64,000 nucleotides of DNA from Epiperipatus broadwayi (taxonomy: Eukaryota > Onychophora > Udeonychophora > Euonychophora > Peripatidae), in assembly GCA_028023455.1 (NCBI GenBank), contig JAQFVV010000182.1, positions 808,001 through 872,000 on the forward strand, in the 5' to 3' direction. The stretch's first letter is position 1; the number at the start of each line of letters is the position of its first letter. The position numbers and the translations under genes were made by a program. Below the pieces are notes generated by a model that had not been told where the DNA came from, made no database searches, and saw only the letters and a list, made by a program, of their open reading frames with translations. Positions 1-11,413 of the stretch are shown here, one piece after another.

Positions 1-2003
1 TAATCCGTTTTGCCGAAGAATGAACTCTTAATTCTCCTCACTTCACTTCTTTCCTAAATCTTAATTGTCATCATAATGTAATTTTATTTATTTGGTAACT
101 GACTATAAACTTAATTATCATTAAATTTGTGATTTTCTCTCTTAAGTTTTAAACTTATTCTTTGAAACGCTAAGCACAGAATTATGTACTTTAAATCTAT
201 CATTAGCTTTTTAAGTTTCACACTCTAATTATTTTATTTCATGTGGCAAAACTTATTTTAAATATATATCTTATTAAATTAGTTTTAGTGTGCTAATGTT
301 TTAATCTAGCGAACTTATATTATTTCAATCATCATTCCGATACTTTGGAATATTTAAATAGTTAAACGTAAAATTTCTTACTGAACGCTGTTCGCTTGGT
401 TAAATATTTGAAATATATGCTTAATGGCGGATTGTTTAAAAATTATATTATGGCATAAGATAAACCTTTTGTTGTTGTCACTATCAATATTTAAATGCAT
501 TTTATCTTCTTAAAATAAATTTGATTATTAATATATTTTAATAACTATTTATTATTTATACACCATTAAGAGTTAAATTGCTTATAATATATTGTCATTT
601 AAAATATTTGGACTTGTTAAATAGGAAATAATATTTTCCCTCTTCTATATTCGGCATCCTAAATTTATTAAAGTTATACGTACGATGCTGAGTGGGTTAT
701 TATTTTATCATGGCGTTACGCATGCTATTATTGCTTTATTTAAGCTTAAATTATTTCATTAGTCATTTAAGACTTAAGCCATATTCGCGTTGCTTACTTA
801 TGATAGCATTTTAAAGAATTATATTTTGCTTTATCATATTTACTCATCCGAACTCCAGATTTTCTTCACATAACTCGTATAGGAATGAGGTTTGGTATAA
901 CCGATCTCAGGATAAACATTAGAATATTAAGGCTCTGCATGTGAAATGTCAGAGGGCGTACCATGGAATCCTTACCACTCATATTTTCGAATATCACCTT
1001 GTGATAAATAGAAGCAGAATCATATATGTGATAAAGCCTTCCAATCCAAAGATGGACATCTTCTCCATTTTAAACGCTGTCATTATAGTTAGCACTGCGA
1101 GTTCTTTTATGTGTAATTCTCATATTATCTATAAGACATGGTGCAGTGATGTTTGTAAACCACTCATTTATAATTTGTCAAATATTTTAGGATTGTCACA
1201 GTAAAGCTAATTTAGGCTAACCCATTCCTCATTTGTACAGGCCCAAATATGCTCATAAACAATAAATTATTAACTATCATATCAAGAGTAAACCTCTCTT
1301 TAGAGATGAATTTGTAAACGTCCTTATCATTACTTAAAGTAATGATCACAGCATTGATAACATTAATTTATTATTATCTATAATTCATTAGCATTCTAAA
1401 TCAGTTGCTTATATGCAAAGTAATAACCGCATTAAATCTGTGCTATGTTTTCTAATGTAAATTAAATTGTTTATATTTATTAAATTATTATGTTTTAATA
1501 ATTACTCATGCATTGTATCTTACTGAATCTCACTCATTGAATTTCATTAAATATTTATAATAGTGTTAGTAATATTTAGAAGTTATAACTGATTACTTCA
1601 AATAGATATTTATCTCTGGGTTATTCTGTTCTTGCTTATTCTGGATGGATACTATTTTATAATTCATGTTTCTTTTGCAATGCTAGCTGTGTGCAATTCA
1701 TTTAAAATTTATAAATTGCCCTTTCACATAAGGTATTTGATTGAGCCAAGATTTGATATTATTTATTTACATTAATTACCCTATAGATCTCATGTTTCTC
1801 TGCTATGTCTCTGGGACCGGAATGAATAAAATTTCATGTTATCATCAGAAGTGTTGTTTATAATGTTATAGTTTTAGAGAAGAGCAAATAGGGCAGAATT
1901 CATGATTGCTCCTGACCTGTGTATCTTGGGCATGAGTGGATTTAGGGTACTTTTGCTTAGATTCTAAACCTTGTTAAATGAACATACAATTCTGACTGGT
2001 ACA
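1..2003 (+). mobile_element. 5' LTR of element A (cut by window start)
   Basis: This 2.0-kb block recurs in the same orientation at 8854-10855, with only scattered differences and small indels. The two copies flank a 6.5-kb region holding one long ORF, so I read them as the LTRs of one retrotransposon. The block ends TGGTACA, giving the expected CA terminus. Its true 5' end lies before the window. A diverged reversed relative ends at 22158 with the matching TGTACCAGTCAG. Alternative: a segmental duplication, which is less likely given the related dispersed copies. Confidence 0.75.
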
Positions 2004-2043
2004 GGATTTTTTTTCTTTCTTGGGCTTGGCAACCCAAATGTTT

Positions 2044-2171
2044 GGGGCTTCGATTAATTAAATCTCACACGCTGTAGACTGCTTATCTTGTTGTTGGCTC
2101 AATCATTGGGGTCTATATTAATTAAATGCCATACCTTGTAAAGTGCTTATGTTTTGGTGGCTTATATTTTA
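2044..2171 (+). repeat. Two diverged ~64-bp tandem units in element A leader
   Basis: GGGGCTTCGATTAATTAAAT at 2044 is echoed by GGGGTCTATATTAATTAAAT at 2108, and each is followed by similar text (GTAGACTGCTTAT and GTAAAGTGCTTAT). The copies are clearly related but have many differences. Confidence 0.6.
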
Positions 2172-2566
2172 ATGTCTCCAAGATTATATAAATGAAAGTT
2201 CATTAATTAATTTTGTTGGTTAAATGCTATAATCTATGTGAGTAAAACAGTATTGTTAGTTAATATAATTATTTAAAAGTAATAAGACAGTTAATATATA
2301 TATATATATATATATAAATTGGTTATATGTGTATTTTATGTTCTCAGTGTGTGTATATATATATATTATACATTTGTTAATACGCATTCATGACAATAAG
2401 GAGAAAGAAAATTAAAGTGTTAGAAAAGTAGTAAGAGTAGATTGGAGCAAGAGGTAGATTAGATAAAAGAAATAATTTTTTTTTGTCAACATTAAGTAGT
2501 GTATATCTCAGTTTTGATATTTAGAAGTATCCAATATCGATATTATGTTAAAAACTTTAATATAAA

Positions 2567-2965
2567 AGTATTGCTTGCTAGCAAGTATTTAAAATGTTCG
2601 TTTCCTATTATTAGTAGCCTCAAAGCAGGTGAAGACCTTAAAAATAGAATTGTATGTCAAGCAGTCTTATGTAGTGGACATTACGCTTCAATGACATTGA
2701 TTCTTAGAGTAACCTCAAAGCAGGTGAAGACCTTTTATGTAATACCAAGCAGCCAGATGCAGTTGGCAAAATGCTTAAATGGTTTACATGTTCTCATGCT
2801 AGCAAAAGAAAAGTATTGCTTGCTAGTTGATATTTTAAATGTTCATTTCTTATTATTAGTAACCTCAAAGCAGGTGAAGACCTTTTATGTAATACTAGGC
2901 AGCCAGATGCAGTTGGCAAAATGCTTAAATGGTTTACATATTTTTATGCTAGCAAAAGTGAAAAT
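2567..2965 (+). repeat. Three tandem units in element A leader
   Basis: The core CTCAAAGCAGGTGAAGACC occurs at 2619, 2714 and 2864. The last two units are 150 bp apart and nearly identical, sharing AGTATTGCTTGCTAG and GCCAGATGCAGTTGGCAAAA. The first unit is shortened to 95 bp. An open 160-codon frame (2499-2981) runs through the block only because the repeats happen to lack stops; I do not call it a gene. Confidence 0.8.
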
Positions 2966-3947
2966 TGATATCGATAAATAAAGGTTGTTGGAAGGATTAT
3001 TAATTTTGATATTTTATGATAGCCTCACGCTCTTTGGAAATGATAGATAATTGAATTAAATTCCTATATTCAAACTTAGGTTAGTCATGTGTTGTTGGTT
3101 TGTAGTAAATAATAACTATTCATGAAATAAATTGTTTTATTCTAGATATGTCAATCCATGTTGTATAACTTGCATATTGTCATAATATTTTCTTAGCTTT
3201 ATTTTGCTGGATTGCAACATAAGTCAACTTAAACACTGTTTTATGTATACATAAGGTTTGTTTATGTGAAATAAATTTTATAGCTGTTGCAGATTATTGC
3301 AAAGAGATAAATATAAGGATATATCTTGCTGAGTTCAAAATAGCTTTGAAAATAAAATATATATATATATTTAGCATAATAATTGTGAATTATTTGATCA
3401 TTGCAAAAGGAAATTTTGGTATCCATTTCTGTGAGCTTGAATAACCTAAATATTATGTAATAAGTCATTAATCTTACCGTGTTAGCATGGCGCCTTGTAT
3501 TTATACAATTATAAATTTTGCCAACCGGTAAGTTCATGTGTTAACATAACTTACATTGAGTGAAATTCAAATGCAAGCAAATATTTAAAAGAGAAAAAAA
3601 TCATACTTTGCTTTGGCTTTCTGTTATACTTTGTTTTATCAATTTACTAATAAAGATTTTTAGTCAATTCCAGGTGCAAAGAGAACAGATGGAAAGTGGC
3701 AAAAGAAGTGAAGGCATGGTAATTTTTAAATATATTTTGTGTTATGGAATTAATACTTAATAATTTTATAATATATAGCTTAAATGATATAGGCAGATTC
3801 AAGTAGTGAGAAGAGTAGGCATAAATAATAAAGTGGTTGGGCATCATATAAGTTAGGCAGGGCAGGAAGAAAGTAGTAGGTATGGTGGGAAATGGTAGTA
3901 TAGAGGTGAAGGGATAGATGAATAATCCATAGCAAATATAATGAGTT

Positions 3948-5561
3948 ATGGAATTAGTGCTCTTAAAAAAATTGAACAATAATAACCACCAGTTATTTAT
4001 AATGATGCAAGATCTCATAAAGAAATACGGTGAAGAACGGAAGAAAGATGCTGAAGAATTCTGGAAGAAACAAGCTGAAGAACAGAGGAAAGAAGATGAA
4101 GAATTCTGGAAGTTAGAAGCTGAAGAATGGAAGAAAGAATATGAAGAATTCTGGAAGTCAGAAGCTGAAGAACGGAAGAAAGAAGCTGAAGAATTCCGGA
4201 AGATGATGCAGGATCTATTTAAAAAACAAGATGAAAGACATCAGAAGATGAAAGAATGGAGGGAGCAAACTCATGTAAAAGTATCACTTGCTGTCAAAGA
4301 GATGAAGGTAGAATATCCACAACAGAATGTGATAAAGCATGAGGAACAATTAGGAGATTTTCAAGTAGTCCAGGAAGAAAATAATGATCAACTTCACGAG
4401 CCAGATAATGAAGCTAAATATGAGTATGAAATATCTAAAAATGAGGTTAAGGACATGCTTCAAGGAACTCAGACAAAAATACAATTGGATTTTAAAGACT
4501 CTGAAAGGAATGATTTAAATATGAAAGGTCTGGATTCTTTTATGACACAAAAATGTGAAACTGATTTGAACTATCAGGAAAATGTGATTAAAAAAACTGA
4601 TAAAAATGTTACTAATGTTGAAACATTACCCAAAGATATAACTTTATGTGATGAAAATATTTCTACTCAGGATCCCTTTTTGTCTGATGAAAAGCTTCAT
4701 CCCAGTTATCTTTTAAAGGCAGAAGAAACAAACAGGATGGAATCATCTAAATTGTATGTTCCAACAGAAATCCAAAGAGATTCTTTATTGGAATATCAGT
4801 CTAAAAATGTTGAAAAGTTTATATATCCACTCTACAATCCAGATAATCAATCAAATTGTGAAACTTTGATTGATACCTCCATCAATAAATCTATTACAGT
4901 TAGTCAGATTTATCAAAAGGAAGAAATTTTATTTGATTCTAACACAGTACCTGATGAAAACCAAATTCAGCCATTTATTTTGAATCCTTTCAGCAATGAT
5001 AGGTCAACAAGATGTTTAGTTTCTGCAATGGATTTGCATGAAGATTTATCAATTCAAGAGACTGAGCCTGAATCTTGTGTTAAAAGTAGAATTGCTGGAA
5101 TAAAGGATAATGATGGAATTATTTTTCATGTTGAAAACAAGTTTGAAGATAGTTTTAATGATATTTCATATTTTAATAATGCTTTGTTAAATGAATGTGG
5201 TAAAAATGTATTGATTGATAAACAGTTTGATAAAAGTAATTGTAAAGTTCAAGCATTAGATAACAGAAATGAAAAGCTACCCTTTCACAAAAGTGATTCT
5301 CTTTTAATGGATAAAATTGAACCAGGCATCTTTTTATCTGAATGTGCTGCAAAATCTTTTGAAAGTCTTAATAAAGAGTTTTCAAATAAAAATATAATGT
5401 TTGAAAAAACACATGACTGTTTATTAAACCAAACATTTTCTGAAAAGCAATGTTTAGATTGTAGAAAAAGAAAACTCATGCCAAATGATTATTTTACTTT
5501 TACTGATCAGAATTTTAAGAAAAGAAGGTGTAATAAGTTAAATACCATACATATGTTATAA
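3948..5561 (+). CDS. Coiled-coil Gag-like ORF of element A (5' part)
   Basis: This 537-codon frame is the largest in the window. Residues ~19-110 are almost entirely charged and helical. Four ~15-residue tandem units (45 bp each, nt ~4030-4205) follow the pattern EERKKEAEEFWK and predict a long coiled coil. The remainder is Asn/Asp/Glu/Ser-rich with no motif I recognise: no CCHC knuckle, no protease DTG, no YXDD. The first Met is at 3948, but an internal MMQDL start at 4002 resembles the MMQEF near the start of the Gag-like ORF of element C. A frameshift near 5555-5562 ends this frame; the adjacent frame carries on with the same composition. Between two LTRs and opening with a coiled coil, it is best read as a Gag-like or orphan retroelement protein. 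A captured host exon is possible but less likely. Confidence 0.6.
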   Translation: MELVLLKKLNNNNHQLFIMMQDLIKKYGEERKKDAEEFWKKQAEEQRKEDEEFWKLEAEEWKKEYEEFWKSEAEERKKEAEEFRKMMQDLFKKQDERHQKMKEWREQTHVKVSLAVKEMKVEYPQQNVIKHEEQLGDFQVVQEENNDQLHEPDNEAKYEYEISKNEVKDMLQGTQTKIQLDFKDSERNDLNMKGLDSFMTQKCETDLNYQENVIKKTDKNVTNVETLPKDITLCDENISTQDPFLSDEKLHPSYLLKAEETNRMESSKLYVPTEIQRDSLLEYQSKNVEKFIYPLYNPDNQSNCETLIDTSINKSITVSQIYQKEEILFDSNTVPDENQIQPFILNPFSNDRSTRCLVSAMDLHEDLSIQETEPESCVKSRIAGIKDNDGIIFHVENKFEDSFNDISYFNNALLNECGKNVLIDKQFDKSNCKVQALDNRNEKLPFHKSDSLLMDKIEPGIFLSECAAKSFESLNKEFSNKNIMFEKTHDCLLNQTFSEKQCLDCRKRKLMPNDYFTFTDQNFKKRRCNKLNTIHML

Positions 5562-6576
5562 AAATATCAACTTATTTAAATGATTTTATCAAAGTTGATA
5601 AGAACATAAATATTTCAATAACTAATGATATGGAAATGACAACTGGTGTAAATAATTTTAAAACTGGAAAGAAATGTCTGCAGAGAACTATCATCTCTGA
5701 TAAAGAAAATGACAAGGTTCCTTCAAACACTGTTAACATTCAACATTGTCACTGATATCAGAAAACTAGTATTTTTTATAAATTAGATAATCCTTCAGTC
5801 AGAAATGATATGGAATTTGCTTCTTGCTTGTTTAACAAAATTTGTGATGAAAGGCAAACTAAATTAAATTATATTACTCATAATCATGAAAAGAATTCAG
5901 TTGTGAATATGAATGAAATGGGTTCTCAGAACAAGATGAATTTTAATGATTCTTTAAATAAAGGTGATATGGAAATAACTACTTGTTTGCCTAATGGAGT
6001 TGATGTTAATGAAATGTATATGGATTTGAACTATTTGGTGCATGACAGTGAAAATTCCATTGAGGTAGATTCTCTAGATGAAGTAAATAGAAGTCTTATA
6101 GAGATAAATTCTCATTGTCTTGGTTTGAGTGATATAATTGAAACGCAAATTGAAGTGAATTGTTATTCTGGAAAGACTGAGAAAAATCTAGTTTCAAATA
6201 TTAGTGAACTCTATTCTAATAATATAAATTGTAATTGGAATGAAGTATCTACAATGAAAACAGAAAATTATGTTAATAATTCATTTTCTTTGGATTCAAG
6301 GTTGATATTACCAAGTATTAAAGAGATAGATGTTATAGTTAATAATAATTCTGAAAAGAAATGTGATAAACATTCTTTGATCAGTAAACAAGAGTTTGAT
6401 TGTTTTTCCACAGCCCAAGATATTGATGTGAAAATAGCAAAATATATTGAAGTTGTTTCTATAGGACAGTGTTTTCAAATAATTATTCATGATGAAGAAA
6501 ATGCTCAGATTCCTGTTAATAAGGCAATCAAAACTGAGAGTATTCATGATAAAGAAAACTTTCGAATTCCTGTTAA
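5562..6576 (+). pseudogene. Continuation of element A ORF after frameshift
   Basis: One frame runs from about 5562 to the MITE junction at 6576 with a single in-frame stop (TGA 5753-5755); its longest Met-initiated part starts at 5810. The protein is Asn/Asp/Glu-rich and low in recognisable domains, like the 3948-5561 part, so it is the same ancestral gene after a one-base frame change. Near the 3' end a ~20-residue unit with the theme IPVNKAIKTE is repeated. The last residues of the open frame (to 6616) are encoded by the inserted MITE and do not belong to the original protein. Confidence 0.6.
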
Positions 6577-7343
6577 CCCTTTAACCACTAATTATATTAT
6601 TGGTTGTATGAGGTAAAAATCAAATCTTTTAATTGGCCAACTCACAAACTGAAGACAAAGTCTATTGTTAAAACATATTCGCCTATAATATTAAATTCAA
6701 CTCAGATACGTTTATAAAAAGTATATTACTAATTTTTCAAGTTATGAAAGAGAACGAAAGTTCTTTCAAAAATAAATTGCTATTTATTTATTATAAAATA
6801 TATTCAATTTCAGCAAATATAAAGCGAATGTCTAAACAAAAAAGTGCTGACACAAACGCTTTTTTTCAATTTTACGTTCTGGAAAAGTAAAGATTTCTTT
6901 TTGCTAAATCTTAAATATTTTTACTAAAATCTTCAATATTTTTCGAAAATAATTTTGTTTTTTTAGTATATTTTTTAAAAACTATTTTAATTTCTCATTT
7001 TATATTTTTTTAATACTTTAAATTACATTTGAAATTAAAATCTCAGCGTTTTTCTTTATTTTCTTTGATCAGGCGGTTTCTTTGTTCTTTCCAGCCAATC
7101 AGAATGTCTTTTTTGGCTGAGAGCCGGCTGACATCCAATCACCGACAAGGTTCTTCTTTGTTTAGTTTTAAATGTGGTTTTTTTGATTTTTTACTTGTAA
7201 AATAATTCAGAAGATGGCACCATCTTACAGAACTTTTAAAAACCTAATCAATAACTGTCAAACGAATATTCTACCATTAAAACTAGCAGAATTAGAGTGA
7301 CATCAGATGTCGACGAGATGCCTCATAAGAGGCGGTTGAAGAA
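6577..7343. mobile_element. piggyBac-like MITE, copy 1 (inside element A ORF)
   Basis: This 767-bp element is bounded by TTAA at 6573-6576 and 7344-7347, the target duplication used by piggyBac transposases. The left end reads CCCTTTAACCACT. The right end reverse-complements to TTCTTCAACCGCCT, an imperfect terminal inverted repeat. It has no transposase ORF. The interior includes a CCAAT-type motif and the palindrome AGCCGGCT. A second copy lies at 16799-17566. Removing the insert with one TTAA keeps the flanking coding frame open, so the insertion came after the ORF existed. Confidence 0.85.
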
Positions 7344-7347
7344 TTAA

Positions 7348-7810
7348 TAAATCTATCAAAACTGCTATAAATAAAGAAAATGCTTGTACATTTATTTCTA
7401 CTATTGAAAAGTATGAATATGTAAAGATTCATGAAATGAATTTATTTAATGCTGAACATATTGATTCTGCAACCAATAAGAATATCATCTTTAGTAGTAG
7501 TAATAATGTTTTCAAGATGGAGATGATTACAAGCCCAATATTAGATAAACCTAAAATTTTTAGAAATATTAGTTATAGTGATACAGAGATTTGTAAATTC
7601 TTACTGGGCAAGAGTATTTGTATCCATCAAAGATATAACCAGCAACATGCCTGATTAAAATTAGCCCATATAGCAAAAATTAGGGTAAGAAAGAGACGTA
7701 TTCTTCATCATAAATTGTGTGTAGATCAGATGTGGCTCAAGGTTTTCAAGTATAATAATGTTGCATGCCAATTAAAGTTGTATATACCACCTGACCCAGG
7801 GAAGGAATAG
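7348..7810 (+). pseudogene. 3' end of element A ORF, beyond the MITE
   Basis: This segment is in frame with the region left of the MITE. It runs to a TGA at 7652-7654 and then stays open to a TAG at 7808-7810. The last ~50 codons are basic (KIRVRKRRILHHK) and then Pro-rich (YIPPDPGK), unlike the acidic upstream protein. That could be a nucleic-acid-binding C terminus, but no family is recognisable. Counting both sides of the MITE, the ancestral ORF was roughly 1,000 codons. Confidence 0.55.
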
Positions 7811-8485
7811 TAAAAAATGTTTTGAAATTGATAGGACAGCATAACACATCAGGACAGACCATTGATTTTTCAAAAGGGCTTAAGAGAATAAGGAGATCTC
7901 AATTAGTACATTATGATTAGAATTTCATGAAGTGAGGCATAAACATAATAGTGGGGAATAGACAGACTAGTTTGTTATTATTAGTTGACCATGTGTTTCT
8001 TTGCCACTTGGAATAATTTTTAAAGGTATAAGTAAAATCTTTTTTTTTAACAATTTTTTTTTGTTTGTTCCTCTAATTAGGGGAATGTGACGTGGTAAAT
8101 CTGTAGTACATATTTAACTTCACTGCCTGATGACATTACATACCTTTAAAGTAGGGTTTGAACCTGTTTATATGTTTATTTGGTCATCCAGGAATGTTAA
8201 GCACACACATTTACATATATCACTTCCACCTTGTTTATTTAAAATGGTTATGTATAACCAGTTGAATTATTATTTTAGCTTAAGTGTATTTTATTTCCAA
8301 GCTTGTAAATTTCCTTCACTTAGATAATTGTGTATGTGCATATATGTATTATAGATATAAAAATAAATACAATTAATGTAGAGCTAAAGCAATTCCAGAA
8401 AATTTTAAAAAGTATTATTACAATTTGAAATGTCATTCTCATTTAACTATTTCAAGTCAAACTAAAAATTATATTCTTACAGTTA
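7811..8485 (+). other. 3' non-coding part of element A
   Basis: I see no coding similarity here. Purine-rich runs such as AGTGGGGAATAGACAGAC (~7950) and AGGGGAA (~8079) could be polypurine tracts. The exact junction with the 3' LTR cannot be fixed, because the matching part of the 5' LTR lies outside the window. Confidence 0.4.
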
Positions 8486-10855
8486 TGTGCAATTTTAAAA
8501 ATACGTTTAAATAATGCCTTCTGGAACGTATTGTTTACATCTTCCAATATTGCTAAATTTCAAGTATAGGAGGAGCAGAAGTTCTAGGAATGCACAGAAG
8601 GAGTTCAAATCACTCTTCTCTCTCATATTCGTTTAGAGAGTGGAAACAAAATGAACTGTGAGTAAAAACAATTTGCCTCCCTGATCTTAAATCGTCTCTG
8701 TCCTGCCTTCTACCATGCCATCACTACTTGAGAACTGTTATGTTTAACTGTGAAAGAACTATTGGAAGATGTTTACCATTATTTTGTCAATATTCTGCCT
8801 TTGCATCCAAACTTCGTGTTTTTATGCTAAATGGCCGCCATAAATACTAAAGGTAATCTGTTTTGCCGAAGAATGAACTCTTAATTCTCCTCACTTCACT
8901 TCTTTCCTAAATCTTAATTGTAATCATAATGTAATTTTATTTATTTGGTAACTGACTATAAACTTAATTATCATTAAATTTGTGATTTTCTCTCTTAAGT
9001 TTTAAACTTGTTCTTTGAAACACTAAGCACAGAATTATGTACTTTAAATCTATCATTAGCTTTTTAAGTTTCACACTCTAATTATTTTATTTCATGCGGC
9101 AAAACTTATTTTAAATATATATCTTATTAAATTAGTTTTAGTGTGCTAATGTTTTAATCTAGCGAACTTATATTATTTCAATCATCATTCCGATATTTTG
9201 GAATATTTAAATAGTTAAATGTAAAATTTCTTACTGAACGCTGTTCACTTGGTTAAATATTTGAAATATATGCTTAATGGCAGATTGTTTAAAAATTATA
9301 TTATGGCATAAGATAAACCTTTTGTTGTTGTCACTATCGATATTTAAATGCATTTTCGCTTCTTAAAATAAATTTGATTATTAATATATTTTAATAACTA
9401 TTTATTATTTATACGCCATTAAGAGTTAAATTGCTTATAATATATTGTCATTTAAAATACTTGGACTTGTTAAATAGGAAATAATATTTTCCCTCTTCTA
9501 TATTCGACATCCTAAATTTATTAAAGTTATACATACGATGCTGAGTGGGTTATTATTTTATCATGGTGTTACACATGCTATTATTGCTTTATTTAAGCTT
9601 AAATTATTTCATTAGTCATTTAAGACTTAAGCCATATTCGTGTTGCTTACTTATGATAGCATTTTAAAGAATTATATTTTGCTTTATCATATTTACTCAT
9701 TCAAACTCCGGAGTTTCTTCACATAACTCGTATAGGAATGAGGTTTGGTATAACCGATCTCAGGATAAACATTAGAATATTAAGGCTCTGCATGTGAAAT
9801 GTCAGAGGGCGTACCATGGAATCCTTACCACTCATATTTTCGAATATCACCTTGTGATAAATACAAGCAGAATCATATATGTGATAAAGCCTTCCAGTCC
9901 AAAGATGGACATCTTCTCCATTTTAAACACTGTCATTATAGTTAGCACTGCGAGTTCTTTTATGTGTAATTCTCATATTATCTATAAGATATGGTGCAGT
10001 GATGTTTGTAAACCACTCATTTATAATTTATCGAATATTTTAGGATTGTCACAGTAAAACTTATTAGGTTAACCCATTCCTCATTTGTACAGGCCCAGAT
10101 ATGCTCATAAACGATAAATTATTAACTATCATATCAACAGTAAACCTCTCTTTAGAGATGAATTAGTAAATGTCCTTATCATTACTTAAAGTAATGATCA
10201 CAGCATTGATAACATTAATTTATTATTATCTATAATTCATTAGCATTCTAAATCAGTTGCTTATATGCAAAGTAATAACCGCATTAAATCTGTGCTATGT
10301 TTTCTAATGTAAATTAAATTGTTTATATTTATTAAATTATTATGTTTTAATAATTACTCATGCATTGGGTCTTACTGACTCTCACTCATTGAATTCCATT
10401 AAATATTTATAATAGTGTTAGTAATATTTAGAAGTTATAACTGATTACTTCAAATAGATATTTATCTCTGGGTTATTCTGTTCTTGCTTATTCTGGATGG
10501 ATACTATTTTATAATTCATGTTTCTTTTGCAATGCTAGCTGTATGCAATTCATTTAAAATTTATAAATTGCCCTTTCACTTAAGATATTTGATTGAGCCA
10601 AGATTTGATATTATTTATTTACATTAATTACCCTATAGATTTCATGTTTCTCCGCTGTGTCTCTGGGACCGGGATGAATAAAATTTCATGTTATCATCAG
10701 AAGTGTTGTTTATAATGTTATAGTTTTAGAGAAGAGCAAATAGGGCAGAATTCATGATTGCTCCTGACCTGTGTATCTCGGGCATGAGTGGATTTAGGGT
10801 ACTTTTGCTTAGATTCTAAATCTTGTTAAATGAACATACAATTCTGACCGCTACA
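8486..10855 (+). mobile_element. 3' LTR of element A
   Basis: Positions 8854-10855 match 1-2003 base for base apart from scattered, mainly CpG-type, substitutions. The start at 8486 (TGTGCAATTTT) is inferred from a TG dinucleotide and a TATA-like GTATAGGAGGAGC at 8564, whose surroundings resemble the TATA region of the related LTR at 22158-24835. The end is CTACA at 10855, directly followed by ATATAT. An 87-codon open frame present in both LTR copies (941-1204 and 9794-10057) is a by-product of the duplication. Confidence 0.7.
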
Positions 10856-11413
10856 ATATATCCCTCCAAATAAAGGCATTTGGATGTTTCAAATTGATTA
10901 ATTTCAAAAGAGAAAATTTTCTTACTATCAAAAAAAATCTTGCTGATCACAATCTCAAGCTAGTTTAATTTGAAACTTTTTTTACTAATTGCATTTCTTA
11001 ATTAAATTTTGAATGTCTTTATTTTATCTAATATCCACGTTAGATATACATTTTTTGTCACACTTTTTCCTAAAATAATTACAAAATTAGAATTTAATTA
11101 TACATTCTTTTATCATCAATTGATTTTAATTAATTATTTACATTTTCATTGCTGATCTGACATCCCCTTACTATAACATAAAATATTAAATTGCATAATA
11201 AAATTAAATTTCTTTTTACATTATTTTTTTAAAAATGCCCTTAGAATTACAACTCAATGACAACAATATACATACATGAATCATATATATATATATATAT
11301 ATATATATGACCACTTCAATATATATGTATTAACAAGCAATAGCATTTGAGGTCATGATAGCTAAAAAGACTTGTTTTGTCAAAATGTATATGGAAAGCA
11401 TTTATATATTTTT
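10856..11413. other. AT-rich spacer with (AT)13
   Basis: No gene is visible. The segment starts with the ATATAT into which the element A LTR abuts. An (AT)n microsatellite occupies 11283-11308. Confidence 0.6.

Larger units (their letters stand above)
2004..3947 (+). other. Untranslated leader of element A
   Basis: This is non-coding DNA between the 5' LTR and the long ORF. It contains two tandem-repeat blocks (2044-2171 and 2567-2965) and a (TA)n run near 2294-2316. No primer-binding site is evident next to the LTR. A TGGCAACCC string 25 bases in is the only weak candidate. Around 3673-3717 an AG acceptor-like and a GT donor-like site bracket a 45-bp purine-rich stretch that could be a small exon, but nothing confirms it. 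Confidence 0.5.

Noticed and set aside
941-1204. 87-codon ORF present twice (also 9794-10057)
   Set aside because: It lies within the duplicated LTR. The differences between copies include several amino-acid changes, and there is no recognisable domain, so conservation is explained by LTR identity alone.
1836-1860. CTGATGATAACATGAAAT on the minus strand of the LTR (also near 22313), looking like a hammerhead core
   Set aside because: Only six bases separate CTGATGA from GAAA, so no stem II can form, and no stem I pairing is present.
2499-2981. 160-codon ORF
   Set aside because: It is made of the 150-bp tandem repeats in the element A leader, and the open frame follows from repeat sequence without stops.
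3948-5561. Host coiled-coil protein gene
   Set aside because: The ORF lies between two LTRs, is frameshifted, and shows no intron-exon context; a retroelement origin is simpler.
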